NCBI RefSeq assembly: GCF_005217455.1
Contig: NZ_SZPQ01000042.1
Span: forward strand, 1 to 39,088
From: Martelella alba
GTDB lineage: Bacteria; Pseudomonadota; Gammaproteobacteria; Enterobacterales; Enterobacteriaceae
Reading direction: 5' to 3'
DNA: 39,088 nt
How positions within the stretch are numbered: the first letter of the stretch is position 1; the number at the start of each line of letters is the position of its first letter. The notes beneath the pieces are model-generated. The model did not search any database, had not been told where the DNA came from, and saw only the letters and a program-made list of their open reading frames with translations. Shown here in pieces: positions 27,399-36,279 of this stretch. The position numbers and the translations under genes were made by a program.

Positions 27399-28148
27399 AT
27401 GGCAGGCTTTTTTGACAAACTGATCAACCGGAACGCTACTGTCTATGCAGACAGTGAACCCGTGCTTCCGGAAGAAGAGGCCGCCGACGAGCCAGTTGAA
27501 GAAAGTACGGCCGGTAACGAAACACGAACGCTGAAAAAAATTCGCGAAGCGACCCAGGAACTGCTGAAGTACGGCCTACTGGAAGAGACCAGTAAGCCCA
27601 ATCTTTACCGTACCGCACTGACACATCCCGAGGAGGTTACCCGCGCGCTGGAACCTCTCGATCTGGATGTCGGCATTGATGAGATTCGTGGTCTGCTGTA
27701 TGTCAAAGTCCGGCTTGATGAAGCGCCAGAACAGGACGAATGGTCGCATCCCCTGGTGAGGCGGCAGCGGCTTAATCTGGAACAATCATTACTGGTCGCC
27801 ATACTACGCCAGCATTTTGTTGCTTGGGAGCAAGAAAGTGGAACCGGCGCCAGCCAAGCGCAGGTAGCTATTGACGATCTCCTTCCTCAGTTACAGATCT
27901 ATCTTGGCGATCCGGGGAGCGAATCAAAAGAACGGACCCGGTTGCTAAGTCTGTTGGATCAATTAAAGGGTCATGGGTTGGTCACCTCGCCGGATGCCCA
28001 TGAACGGATCGTTATTCGGCCAATTATTGCCCACCTTGCCGATCCGATAAATCTTCAATCATTACTGACATGGCTGCGAGAACAAATTGCCCAACAAACT
28101 TCGCCAAACGACGCCTCGGAGAAGGACGATAGCGAGGAGGAATTATGA
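27399..28148 (+). CDS. jetB: JetB, Wadjet MukE-like subunit (DUF4194)
   Basis: A 249-residue DUF4194 protein, the KITE/MukE-like partner of JetA. After an acidic N-terminal 40 residues come winged-helix segments (ATQELLKYGLLEETSKPNLY; DEIRGLLYVKVRLDE; HPLVRRQRLNLEQSLLVAIL RQHF) and a second block, LSLLDQLKGHGLVTSPDAHE. The ATG at 27399 with GGAG nine bases upstream is chosen over the TTG at 27384 inside jetA. The end overlaps jetC by ATGA, so production of JetB and JetC is coupled. It is part of the cytosolic JetABC complex. Confidence 0.9.
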   Translation: MAGFFDKLINRNATVYADSEPVLPEEEAADEPVEESTAGNETRTLKKIREATQELLKYGLLEETSKPNLYRTALTHPEEVTRALEPLDLDVGIDEIRGLLYVKVRLDEAPEQDEWSHPLVRRQRLNLEQSLLVAILRQHFVAWEQESGTGASQAQVAIDDLLPQLQIYLGDPGSESKERTRLLSLLDQLKGHGLVTSPDAHERIVIRPIIAHLADPINLQSLLTWLREQIAQQTSPNDASEKDDSEEEL

Positions 28149-31100
28149 ATCAGGAGGCTTGCCTGACAGGAAAGGAATCTTTCATTCTTACCCGTATTGA
28201 GCTGTTCAACTGGGGCGGTTTTCAAGGATTTCATCAGGCGGTGATCCATCAGGAAGGGACTGCCGTGATAGGCCCGACCGGAAGCGGAAAAACCACGCTG
28301 GTCGATGCATTGATGACGCTGCTCTGCGCCAATCCCCGCTATAACCTGGCCTCAACCGGGGGGCATGAAAGCGATAGGGATCTTATTTCCTATGTGCGCG
28401 GTGTATCCGGCCCTGGCGATGGGGGACAGGGGCAATCGCACATCGCCAGACCGGGTAAAACCGTGACCGGTATCGCCGTAACGCTGGAACGCGAAGACCA
28501 ACAGGTACGTCTGGGGGCGCTGATGTGGTTTGACTCCACCAGTTCCAGCGTGACGGATATGAAAAGGCTTTGGCTGTTCAGTGATAATCCCGGACAGACA
28601 TTGGAACACTGGCTGAACGTTTACCATGACGGCGGCATACGCTTGCTAAGGCAAATGGAAAAAGAAGCGACCGGGATTTGGACATACCCCAATAAAAAGC
28701 AGTACCTGGCACGCCAGCGGGATTTCTTCGACGTGGGGGAAAACGCGTTTACGCTGTTAAACCGGGCGGCGGGGTTAAAACAGCTAAACAGTATCGATGA
28801 GATCTTTCGCGAACTGGTATTGGATGATCATTCCGCTTTTGATCGCGCGACAGAAGTGGCCAATAGTTTTGATGCTCTGACTGAAATTCATCAGGAGCTG
28901 GAAACGGCGCGTAAACAACAGCAGTCCTTACAGCCCATCGCCCAGAGTTGGGTTAAGTATCAGGCCCAACAAAACTACCTTAATGACAAACAGGCGCTGG
29001 GATCGTTGCTGCCCGTCTGGTTTGCGCAACAGGCGAGCCAACTCTGGCGGGAGAAGGCCAACCATCTCGAGTCAGAGCTCCGTGAGGCGGAAGTCCGCGA
29101 AGAGCAGATACAGGCCAGGCTCGATTTGCAAAAAAAGGCGGTTGTCGACTGCATGCATCGCTATCTCCAAGTCGGTGGCGCCAATATTGATGAACTGAAC
29201 GCGCGCATTAACGACTGGCAAAAAACGCTCGGTAGACGGGAAACTCAAGCGCGCCAGTATCAACAACTAACCGGCAATCTTGGACTGTCGCCTGACCTAA
29301 GCCGACAGCAACTGGAGGTGAATCAGCAAGAAGCGGAAGACCGGCGCCAGCGGCTTACCGATGAAATAAAACTGAAACAGGACGAGGTTTATCAAAAAGG
29401 CGCCCTCCATCATGGCATGACCGAAAAACTTCGACAGCTGGAGGCAGAAAGCGCCGAGATCGTTCGTCGTCCGGGTTCTAACCTTCCCGCAAATTATCAG
29501 GCTTTTCGCGGCGAGCTGGCAAACGCGCTGAACGTTGATGAGTCTGAACTGCCTTTCGTCGCCGAACTGATCCAGGTTAAACCAGAAGAAGCGCTATGGC
29601 GCGGTGCGATTGAGCGCGCCATTGGTAGTAACAGGCTACGAATCCTTGTCTCGCCTGAATCCGCGCAAGACGCGCTGCGCTGGATAAACCAGCGCCATAA
29701 TCACCTGCATGTGCGGCTGCTGGAGGTAAAATTACCGCACTCCCCTGTCAAATTTTTCGACGATGGCTTTACCCGAAAGTTGCAATGGAAAGAACATCAA
29801 TGGATAGATGAGGTAAAAGCATTGCTGGCGGCTATCGACAGGCATTGTGTTGATAGCCCTGAACGGCTGCGCCACACACCTCATGCCATGACGGTTCAGG
29901 GGTTAATGTCCGGCAAACAGCGTTTTTACGACAAACAGGATCAAAAACGCCTTGAGGCAGACTGGCAAACAGGGTTCGATAACCGCGATCGTCTGAACTT
30001 CCTTTCACTGGAAATTACCGCGCTTCAGGAGCAAGTTAATGCGGCAAGCCAAGCGCTTGAGTTTGTAAAAGGCGAGGCGCGGCAGTTGCAAAGTCGGGAA
30101 GTTTTGTATCAGCAAATACAGCAACTTGACTATGAAAGCATCGACGTCCCCGGTGCGATGAGCCAGTTGGCGCAGCTACGGGAGCGGCTAAAGAATCTGA
30201 CTCGCCCAGATTCCGACGTAAGCGTTGCTAAAGCAAAGCTTGATGAGGCTTCATTGGTTGAAAATGAACTGGATAGGCAGCTTAAGTCGGCCGGTAAAAT
30301 TACTTTCAGATTGGATACAGAGCTAAAATCAGCCCAGGTCGCGGAGCATCAAGCCCAACAAATTGCGCAACAAGGCATGCGGGATGAAGAAAGAAATTTG
30401 TGCGCGTTACATTTTCCAACAATGATATTGGAACAATTGCCCAGCATACACGATCTGGAACGCCAACATGCGCGGGAAATCCAGTTGGAAATCGAGGGGA
30501 TCAAAGGAAAGCTGAATTCCCTTAACGGAGAGCTTATCCGCCGCATGTCTGACGCTAAAAGAGTGGATACCGGCGCGCTTTCTGAAGCGGGAACCGACTT
30601 GGATGATATTCCGACCTATTTACAGCGTTTGCAGGAACTGACCGAGGAAGCTTTGCCAGAAAAGCTTAACCGCTTCCTTGACTATTTGAATCGTTCATCC
30701 GACGACGGCGTAACGCAGCTACTCAGCCACATAGAGCATGAGGTTTTGATGATTGAGGAACGCCTTAGCGAACTCAATGAAACCATGTTCCGAGTCGATT
30801 TTCAGCCAGGTCGCTATCTGCGTCTGGACACGAAAAAGGTGGCCCATGAAAGCCTGCGGACACTTGAGAAAACCCAGCGTCAACTGAATGCCGCCCGGTT
30901 TGTCGATGATGACGGAGAGAGTCATTATAAAGCCCTGCAGGGCTTGGTGAGTCAGCTCCGGGATGCCTGTGAAAGGAATCGCACTCTGGGGGCGAAGGCG
31001 TTATTGGATCCGCGTTTTCGTCTGGAGTTTGCCGTATCGGTATTGGATCGCCTAAGCGGAAATGTGATTGAGTCGCGTACTGGCTCACAAGGCGGTAGTG

Positions 31101-31432
31101 GCGGGGAAAAAGAGATTATCGCGTCTTACGTATTGACCGCATCACTCAGCTATGCGCTTTGCCCCAAAGGTAGCCGCTATCCGCTCTTTGGCACCATTAT
31201 TCTAGACGAGGCTTTCTCCCGTAGCTCTCATGCCGTGGCGGGTAGGATCATTGCCGCGCTAAGAGAATTTGGCTTACACGCGGTATTTATCACGCCCAAT
31301 AAAGAAATGCGCCTGCTGCGCGATCATACTCGCTCAGCTATTGTCGTCCACCGACGCGGTCAGAATTCGAATATGGCCTCCCTGAGTTGGGAAGAGCTTG
31401 TGCAACATAGCCAGCGGCGGGAAAAAGTCTAG
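28145..31432 (+). CDS. jetC: JetC, Wadjet SMC/MukB-like ATPase
   Basis: A 1095-residue SMC-like protein with the ATPase head split between the two ends. Walker A is GPTGSGKT at residues 43-50. Long coiled coils cover about 250-440 and 600-900, with a small hinge-like domain between (around residues 440-540). The ABC signature SQGGSGGEKE lies near 980-990 and Walker B IILDEAF near 1018, followed by the D-loop region SRSSHAVAGR. JetC extrudes DNA loops with JetA and JetB; closed plasmid circles stall the motor and trigger JetD. The full length and all ATPase motifs are intact, so the system looks functional. It starts at ATGA overlapping jetB, behind GAGGAGG, and ends one base before jetD. Confidence 0.95.
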   Translation: MNQEACLTGKESFILTRIELFNWGGFQGFHQAVIHQEGTAVIGPTGSGKTTLVDALMTLLCANPRYNLASTGGHESDRDLISYVRGVSGPGDGGQGQSHIARPGKTVTGIAVTLEREDQQVRLGALMWFDSTSSSVTDMKRLWLFSDNPGQTLEHWLNVYHDGGIRLLRQMEKEATGIWTYPNKKQYLARQRDFFDVGENAFTLLNRAAGLKQLNSIDEIFRELVLDDHSAFDRATEVANSFDALTEIHQELETARKQQQSLQPIAQSWVKYQAQQNYLNDKQALGSLLPVWFAQQASQLWREKANHLESELREAEVREEQIQARLDLQKKAVVDCMHRYLQVGGANIDELNARINDWQKTLGRRETQARQYQQLTGNLGLSPDLSRQQLEVNQQEAEDRRQRLTDEIKLKQDEVYQKGALHHGMTEKLRQLEAESAEIVRRPGSNLPANYQAFRGELANALNVDESELPFVAELIQVKPEEALWRGAIERAIGSNRLRILVSPESAQDALRWINQRHNHLHVRLLEVKLPHSPVKFFDDGFTRKLQWKEHQWIDEVKALLAAIDRHCVDSPERLRHTPHAMTVQGLMSGKQRFYDKQDQKRLEADWQTGFDNRDRLNFLSLEITALQEQVNAASQALEFVKGEARQLQSREVLYQQIQQLDYESIDVPGAMSQLAQLRERLKNLTRPDSDVSVAKAKLDEASLVENELDRQLKSAGKITFRLDTELKSAQVAEHQAQQIAQQGMRDEERNLCALHFPTMILEQLPSIHDLERQHAREIQLEIEGIKGKLNSLNGELIRRMSDAKRVDTGALSEAGTDLDDIPTYLQRLQELTEEALPEKLNRFLDYLNRSSDDGVTQLLSHIEHEVLMIEERLSELNETMFRVDFQPGRYLRLDTKKVAHESLRTLEKTQRQLNAARFVDDDGESHYKALQGLVSQLRDACERNRTLGAKALLDPRFRLEFAVSVLDRLSGNVIESRTGSQGGSGGEKEIIASYVLTASLSYALCPKGSRYPLFGTIILDEAFSRSSHAVAGRIIAALREFGLHAVFITPNKEMRLLRDHTRSAIVVHRRGQNSNMASLSWEELVQHSQRREKV

Positions 31433-31433
31433 G

Positions 31434-32603
31434 ATGTATTCCCCCGAGTCATTGCGCAAAAAGCTTTCCCGGCAGTGGGACAACCCAACGCTTCGAGCTG
31501 AACGCCTGCTTGTGCCCGGCAGTTGGCCGCTATGTCTGTCCATTGGTAAACCTACGGCCAAAGTCTTTGCAGAGCAGCCTCAGGGGGTTTTGCGACACGT
31601 GCAATCATGGCGGCAAGTTGCGATTGGACATGTCGAATGGGAAAATGTCAGTTATCGGGCGAGTGACAGCCCCATATTTCTACCGTTACGCTGGATTCTG
31701 ACTACCCCTTCCGATTGGGTCAACGCGGCGGCGGATCCGGTGGTGAGCCGGGATTTTCGCTTGTTGGAGCAGATTATCGAGCAGGTTGATCCCCTTTTCC
31801 ATCCACTACTGGTCAGCCATCGTTCTCTTTGGCGAAATAAAGAACCACAGGACATTATCAGTGCCGCCAGGCTGGCCTGCCGATTAACGCCGGGTTGTGC
31901 AAAAGGGTTGCCATTAAGGTTACTTTCCGGGCAAGGAGTGGATACCAAATTTATTGAAACTAATATGTCGTTATTAACCCAACTGCTGGACGTGCGTTTT
32001 TCAGGCGAAGCCAGCGAACAGGGATTGACGACTTTTCTTGATGCTTTTGATGAGTCCAGCCATTGGGTTCTGGTTGTGCCGTTGTCACCCGGATTGCTTC
32101 CTTTTGAAAAATGTCGGGTGACAACAGCGGAGCTGGCGAAAACAGCATTGACCGCCTCCCGTGTATTGGTCATTGAAAACGAACAGTGCCTGCATCAACT
32201 CCCTGCGTTATCTGACACCATTGCGATCCTGGGTTGCGGCCTTGATATTCAGTGGTTATCCAGCCCTGCTCTGGACGATAAACACATTGCCTACTGGGGA
32301 GATATGGATAGCTGGGGGCTACTGATGCTGGCGAGGGCCAGGCGTTGTCGACCGGCCCTTTATGCTCTGCTTATGAATCACGAGGCGTTTGAGCGTTATG
32401 CCATCCACAGCGCCGTGCCTGAACCCGTAAAAGCGCAGGAGGCCGTACCTGAGGGTCTGCTTCCTGAAGAAGCCGATTTTTATCGCTACTTAACCAGTTT
32501 GTCGTGTGGTCGTCTGGAACAAGAATTTTTACCTGCAAAAACAGTTGAAGAGGCGCTCATGGGATGGCAGGAAGGATTACAGATGAGGTTAAAAGAACAG
32601 TGA
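31434..32603 (+). CDS. jetD: JetD, Wadjet DNA-cleaving subunit (DUF3322/DUF2220, TOPRIM)
   Basis: A 389-residue protein with the JetD layout: N-terminal DUF3322 arm and core (about 1-200), then the DUF2220 domain with a TOPRIM fold. The TOPRIM glutamate is probably in VLVIENEQCLHQLP (about residue 243), and the DxD motif is in AYWGDMDSWGLLML (about 284-297). JetD is a dimeric nuclease recruited by the stalled JetABC motor to cut plasmid DNA. The frame opens at 31398 inside jetC; the ATG at 31434, one base after the jetC stop, is the natural start. It ends the four-gene operon. Confidence 0.9.
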   Translation: MYSPESLRKKLSRQWDNPTLRAERLLVPGSWPLCLSIGKPTAKVFAEQPQGVLRHVQSWRQVAIGHVEWENVSYRASDSPIFLPLRWILTTPSDWVNAAADPVVSRDFRLLEQIIEQVDPLFHPLLVSHRSLWRNKEPQDIISAARLACRLTPGCAKGLPLRLLSGQGVDTKFIETNMSLLTQLLDVRFSGEASEQGLTTFLDAFDESSHWVLVVPLSPGLLPFEKCRVTTAELAKTALTASRVLVIENEQCLHQLPALSDTIAILGCGLDIQWLSSPALDDKHIAYWGDMDSWGLLMLARARRCRPALYALLMNHEAFERYAIHSAVPEPVKAQEAVPEGLLPEEADFYRYLTSLSCGRLEQEFLPAKTVEEALMGWQEGLQMRLKEQ

Positions 32604-32955
32604 GTATACTTGACGCCTCCCCGAGCACTCGAGAATGTGATTAGGGCGTAACTGAATATTTCCATCCAGAAAAACTACCACATCCTGGTAAATAAGAGAT
32701 AGTGGGGATCCGCCAACTTTTGTCGAACCGGGACAGACAGCGTTCAAACCCACAGAGGGAAAAGATGGCAAAAGCGGGTTTCCTCACCCGGTTATGTTGC
32801 GTGCGGCACGACGACACCTGCAAGGTATCCTTGTTCGAGCTTACCGAATTATTACCCGGCAAGCCCGTAAATACGGGCAGTAAATACCCCGCGAATATCA
32901 TTAAACGGTTTGTTCAGCCCAGACGCTGTATTATGGGCTGAGTCCTTTGTCAGAT
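32604..32955. other. Intergenic stretch after the Wadjet operon
   Basis: No gene is recognised in these 352 bases. Frames on both strands run for 60-85 codons without family likeness. A perfect small dyad GCCCGT-AAAT-ACGGGC stands at 32863-32878 without a T tract. The stretch probably contains decayed 3' sequence of the carotenoid-oxygenase relic on its right side. Confidence 0.4.
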
Positions 32956-33744
32956 TCAGTCTCCCGACCAGTTTCCGTGCAGCGGCATCCGGAAGAAATA
33001 AAAGACGTTGCCGTTTGTGACCGGCATATCGACGAAAATTTTATTGCCATCTTCATAGGCATTCAATGTATGCCCCTGAAAGCCATTAGCCGGCCCATAA
33101 AACCAGCGTATCTCTTGTGCCGATCCGTGACGCGGCAGGATACCGAAAAGCTGCGGCAAGTCAGGCTACCATTGGAAATGCCGCCCGCCTTCTCGCATGC
33201 GCCCAAGGTCCACCGTTAACGGGATTATCGGGAAAATGACGTAATTTTGTGTGACGGCAAAGTCGTGGATCATGGCGGCATAAGGCGCCTGAAACCCGAT
33301 TTCCCGCCTCAATTCCCCGGTATTGCCGATTTCGAAATAGGCGATATCTGGCGTGGCGTCGCCTGTGGCTTCATACGCAAAGCAGAGGAGCGCGCCGTTA
33401 TCGGGGTCAAAGTCGGAGTGATTCGGCACATCAATGAAAACATGCGGCGGCAGAAGACAACCGTCGACCAGCCAGTTGACGATTTCGTCATGGCGTTGCT
33501 CCATGATATGCACGACGTTAAGCAGCACCGAGGTGCGATGGGCAACACTTGTTTCGGCCCAGCTTTTTTGCGCAATGGCGGCGCTGCGATAGGCCTCGTC
33601 GAGATCCGCCAGACTGGCCTGAGCGATTTCGGCCAGCACTGACTGATTATAGGGATTAGTGTCAATTAATGGGGTGCCCAATGCACCGGGGCGCCATTTT
33701 CCATTAATGTATTGGCCGGTGTAAGTTGGTTGGTCTGTGTTCAT
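32956..33744 (-). pseudogene. Chimeric pseudogene: aldehyde dehydrogenase start fused to carotenoid-oxygenase-family segment
   Basis: The first ~93 residues from the ATG at 33744 (behind GGAG) are the N-terminus of a benzaldehyde/vanillin-type aldehyde dehydrogenase (YINGKWRPGALG, then NPYNQSVLAEIAQASLADLD and EQRHDEIVNWLV). The frame then continues without a break into a carotenoid-oxygenase/lignostilbene-dioxygenase segment: HSDFDPDNGALLCFAYEATG, APYAAMIHDFAVTQNYVIFP and LTVDLGRMREGG. At 33166-33168 there is an in-frame TAG, after which the same family continues (PDLPQLFGILPRHGS, then NAYEDGNKIFVDMP) until similarity ends near 32980. The dehydrogenase catalytic domain and both ends of the oxygenase are gone. 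A deletion joined two genes, then a nonsense change and 3' loss followed. No function is expected. Confidence 0.8.
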
Positions 33745-33843
33745 GATGAACTCCGGTTACAGGTGAGGTAGCGTTGAACCCGTCGGGCCGCCAGCATTGT
33801 GCGCAGGTATCTGCCGGGTTTGTGGTTGTTAAACGCGTGTTTG

Positions 33844-34455
33844 TTATTGTGAGAGTAAAACTGGATGGCATCGCGCTGCGCCTTGCATCAACACGCTGGA
33901 GGGCGAGGCAGACAGGCTGGATGAAAAGGGCTGAGTCACTAGCAGAAAGGTCATATTGATGTCGATAGCCATTTTACCGGTGCGTGGACATGCCATCAGA
34001 TAAGCCCCGACCATCAGGAAAAGTATAACGGCAAGCATCCCGGCATCATGGCTGAGCCTCGGCGAAATCCACAACCGGAACAGGCAACCCGCCAGCGCCC
34101 CGGTGAACGTGCCAAGCAGGACATCGGCAAGGGCCGTGTTCCCCCGGGGATTGCTGGAAAACAACGAGGCAAACAGCACGGCGGTCATCACCATGATGGG
34201 ACCGGTTTGCCAGCCGGTGAACAGCCACAAACTCCCGGATAAGACCAGCGCGCCGACCGTGCTGCCCGCAAAACGCGCAATCATTCTTTCCAGCATCAGT
34301 CCGCGGGTGGGTTGCGCCACCAGCCAGACGGTCATTGCAGCCCACCACGGATAGTGAAACCCCAACCATGTGGCGCAAAGCATGCTGCCCGCAGCGGCCA
34401 GCGTGGTCCCTATGGCAAAATCGGCCGATAGCCCGACGTGTTGATTTTTATTCAC
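33844..34455 (-). pseudogene. FUSC/AaeB-like efflux membrane protein, C-terminally truncated
   Basis: The frame encodes about 200 residues of a fusaric-acid-resistance (FUSC/AaeB) inner-membrane protein: FAIGTTLAAAGSMLCATWLG, then PWWAAMTVWLVAQPTRGLML and RFAGSTVGALVLSGSLWLF, followed by further helices to INMTFLLVTQPFSSSLSA. Whole members have 600-700 residues with a cytosolic middle and second membrane half, which are absent; the last dozen residues look foreign. The GTG at 34455, with AGAGG and AAGG upstream, fits the family start; the frame is open to a GTG at 34530. It is divergent from the tetR-like gene, the common efflux-pump/repressor arrangement. Export of aromatic acids would have been the likely job. 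Confidence 0.65.
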
Positions 34456-34538
34456 CCTTAGCCTCTGTGGCGCGGTGGTGTGGTGAGCAGGAGCGGGGTC
34501 CCGAAAGGGGGAAACATAGGCAAACTTCACATGATAAA

Positions 34539-34605
34539 TGAACGAACCCGTTTACTTTATTCATAATATAGCTAAAAGATCAACATTTCTGTACTATATC
34601 GTTCA
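34539..34605. promoter_or_regulatory. Divergent control region with inverted TGAACGA/TCGTTCA half-sites
   Basis: TGAACGA (34539-34545) and its exact complement TCGTTCA (34599-34605) stand at the two sides of the AT-rich gap between the FUSC relic and the tetR-like gene. They could be half-sites for the TetR protein or edges of two operators. Support is sequence symmetry only. Confidence 0.35.
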
Positions 34606-34630
34606 CAATTAGTAGAGCAGACAGGATACG

Positions 34631-35239
34631 ATGCGAAAAAAAACGGAAGCTCGCCGCCTGCAATTTGTCATGGCGGCGGGAAAATTATTTGTAACTCATG
34701 GGATTGCTTCGGTTACGATGGAATCCATCGCCGCAGAGGCATCCAGTTCCAAAGTGACGCTGTACAACTACTTCTCGTCCCGTGAGGCGCTCTTTGAGGC
34801 TTATATCATCGAGGTGGGTAAAGGCTGGGTAGAACGATTGCTGGATGCCCCAAAGACAGGCCAGACGTTGTCCAATATCTTGAATCATTTAGGAATGTCA
34901 TATCTGGCTTTGGTAACTAAACCTGATATCGTGGCGCTTAATCGCCTGATCATCGGTGAAGCCGGCCGTTTTCCTGAGCTGGCGAATTTGTTCTATGAGT
35001 TGGGGCCGGAAAAGACGCTACGATATATTGGCGAGGTCATCGGTGAGCTTATGGGGAAAAATTTGCTGCGCCAGGGGGATGTGCGGGCAGTGTCTCTGCA
35101 TTTTAAAGCGCTGTGCGAAGCGGATATCGTCGAGAGGATTATGTGGGGATTGGACTGCGTTCCCGCCGATGAAACTTTGCTGGAATCATCAGTCAATACA
35201 GCCACTCGGGCTTTTATGCAACTTTATGCGCAGTCCTGA
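34631..35239 (+). CDS. TetR/AcrR-family regulator (AefR-like C-terminal domain)
   Basis: A 202-residue TetR-type repressor. The helix-turn-helix lies in residues about 10-55 (FVMAAGKLFVTHGIASVTME, then IAAEASSSKVTLYNYFSSRE). The C-terminal ligand domain (LGMSYLALVTKPDIVALNRL, then GEAGRFPELANLFYELGPEK) is of the AefR-like type. The ATG follows AGGA closely. It is divergent from the truncated FUSC gene and probably repressed that pump; the pump is broken, so the regulator may now be an orphan. The gene itself looks intact. Confidence 0.85.
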   Translation: MRKKTEARRLQFVMAAGKLFVTHGIASVTMESIAAEASSSKVTLYNYFSSREALFEAYIIEVGKGWVERLLDAPKTGQTLSNILNHLGMSYLALVTKPDIVALNRLIIGEAGRFPELANLFYELGPEKTLRYIGEVIGELMGKNLLRQGDVRAVSLHFKALCEADIVERIMWGLDCVPADETLLESSVNTATRAFMQLYAQS

Positions 35240-35727
35240 TTGCGCCCGGTAGGCATCCGCCCTGCGCAGACGGCGTAACCGCCTTGTGTGTTTACCCGCG
35301 TCGCCAGGTCCGCTCGCCTAAACGGATGCTGGATCCGGATACAGGTTTTTTTAAGGCGGCGCGCCGCGATTCCGGTTTCATTCCGGCCGGCAGGTCGAGC
35401 GATATTAGGAACAGAACGTAATCTAGTTATACATTGAAATATATGGTATTTTTTATGTTTCATCTTTAAACATGCTCCCATTTGTGCCCCCACCCTGTTT
35501 TTCCTGCCCAGCTTGAGAAAAATGTGCCATTTCTGGATAGAATATAAACGAGAGGATGTCGGCATCAATGTCGGTAGTAATAATAATAATTGCATAGAAG
35601 TTACCTTAAAATTTCAAAAAAGTGCATAGAATTGAAATGGATATCTTTACAAAAAATCTTCAATTTCACTTTGTTCATCAATCATACTAGACTAACGCTA
35701 ACTTTGGATTAGATCACGTGATTAATT
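35240..35727. other. AT-rich intergenic transition into accessory island
   Basis: These 488 bases hold no gene I can support. GC content falls sharply after about 35400. Small repeats are present: the direct repeat TGCATAGAA at 35591-35599 and 35623-35631, and inverted arms ATTTCAA/TTGAAAT (35611-35617 and 35632-35638). ATGTTT/AAACAT form a short hairpin at 35455-35473. The repeats may be binding sites for control of the small genes downstream. Confidence 0.4.
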
Positions 35728-35997
35728 ATGGAATTCAATATTTTTACTCCTTTAACGTATGTGCTTTCATTTTTATGTATAAATTTAATGACAAAAAAAT
35801 CATTAAAATATTTATATTTTACAATTTTTTTAGGCCCATTTCTTGTGAATATTTATATTTATCTATGTGGAAGAGGGTTGGATTTTGATAATATCCGCCA
35901 GAAAGAGGTCTTAAGTTTTTTCTATTCTTCCTTTATTACCATGCTAAGTGCAATTATTACGTGTTGCATATATCGCTTTATTAAAAAAAGGATTTAA
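35728..35997 (+). CDS. Small three-helix membrane protein, possible immunity protein
   Basis: An 89-residue, AT-rich gene. The product has three likely membrane helices: about 6-21 (TPLTYVLSFLCINLM), 28-47 (YLYFTIFLGPFLVNIYIYLC) and 64-84 (FFYSSFITMLSAIITCCIYR), with a positive end KKRI. No family is recognised. The gene ends three bases before the Gly/Ala-rich small gene. In colicin V-type loci a small membrane immunity gene stands directly before the microcin gene, so an immunity role is a reasonable guess. The ribosome site upstream of the ATG is weak. The low GC suggests horizontal acquisition. Confidence 0.55.
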   Translation: MEFNIFTPLTYVLSFLCINLMTKKSLKYLYFTIFLGPFLVNIYIYLCGRGLDFDNIRQKEVLSFFYSSFITMLSAIITCCIYRFIKKRI

Positions 35998-36000
35998 TCT

Positions 36001-36279
36001 ATGTTTAGATGTAATACAGGCTCTGATAACAGGCAATTACTATGTTCTGTAACACGTGACATGGCGATTGGAGCAGCGGGAGGAGCACCGCTTGGTCTCC
36101 CTGGGGCTCTGGCTGGCGCGGGAACCGCTGCCGCGCAAAATGTGGCCCTCCGTTTGATAGATCATGGTCCAGTCAATATCCGCATGCCTAATGTACCAAT
36201 GAATCCTTCTCACGTCGGTAATAGTGGTCATGGTAATAGCCAACTGCCGATGGGGCCGTCCTGGACACAACGACGATAG
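36001..36279 (+). CDS. Small Gly/Ala-rich protein, microcin-like candidate
   Basis: A 92-residue protein. Residues 20-48 form a hydrophobic Gly/Ala run with glycine-zipper spacing (MAIGAAGGAPLGLPGALAGA), as seen in colicin V-type class II microcins and other pore-forming peptides. The tail is polar and Pro/Asn/His-rich (MPNVPMNPSHVGNSGHGNSQ). Two cysteines are near the start. AGGA stands eight bases before the ATG, and the small membrane protein gene is three bases upstream, so the two are coupled. A typical double-glycine leader at the N-terminus is not seen, and no export genes are nearby, which weakens the microcin reading. It could also be a fragment of a larger secreted protein. GC content is higher than in the flanks. 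Confidence 0.5.
   Translation: MFRCNTGSDNRQLLCSVTRDMAIGAAGGAPLGLPGALAGAGTAAAQNVALRLIDHGPVNIRMPNVPMNPSHVGNSGHGNSQLPMGPSWTQRR

Noticed and set aside
35224-35595. 123-residue minus-strand frame in the AT transition
   Set aside because: No family likeness, spans a sharp GC change and starts in a repeat-rich AAT/ATT run; regarded as a chance frame.
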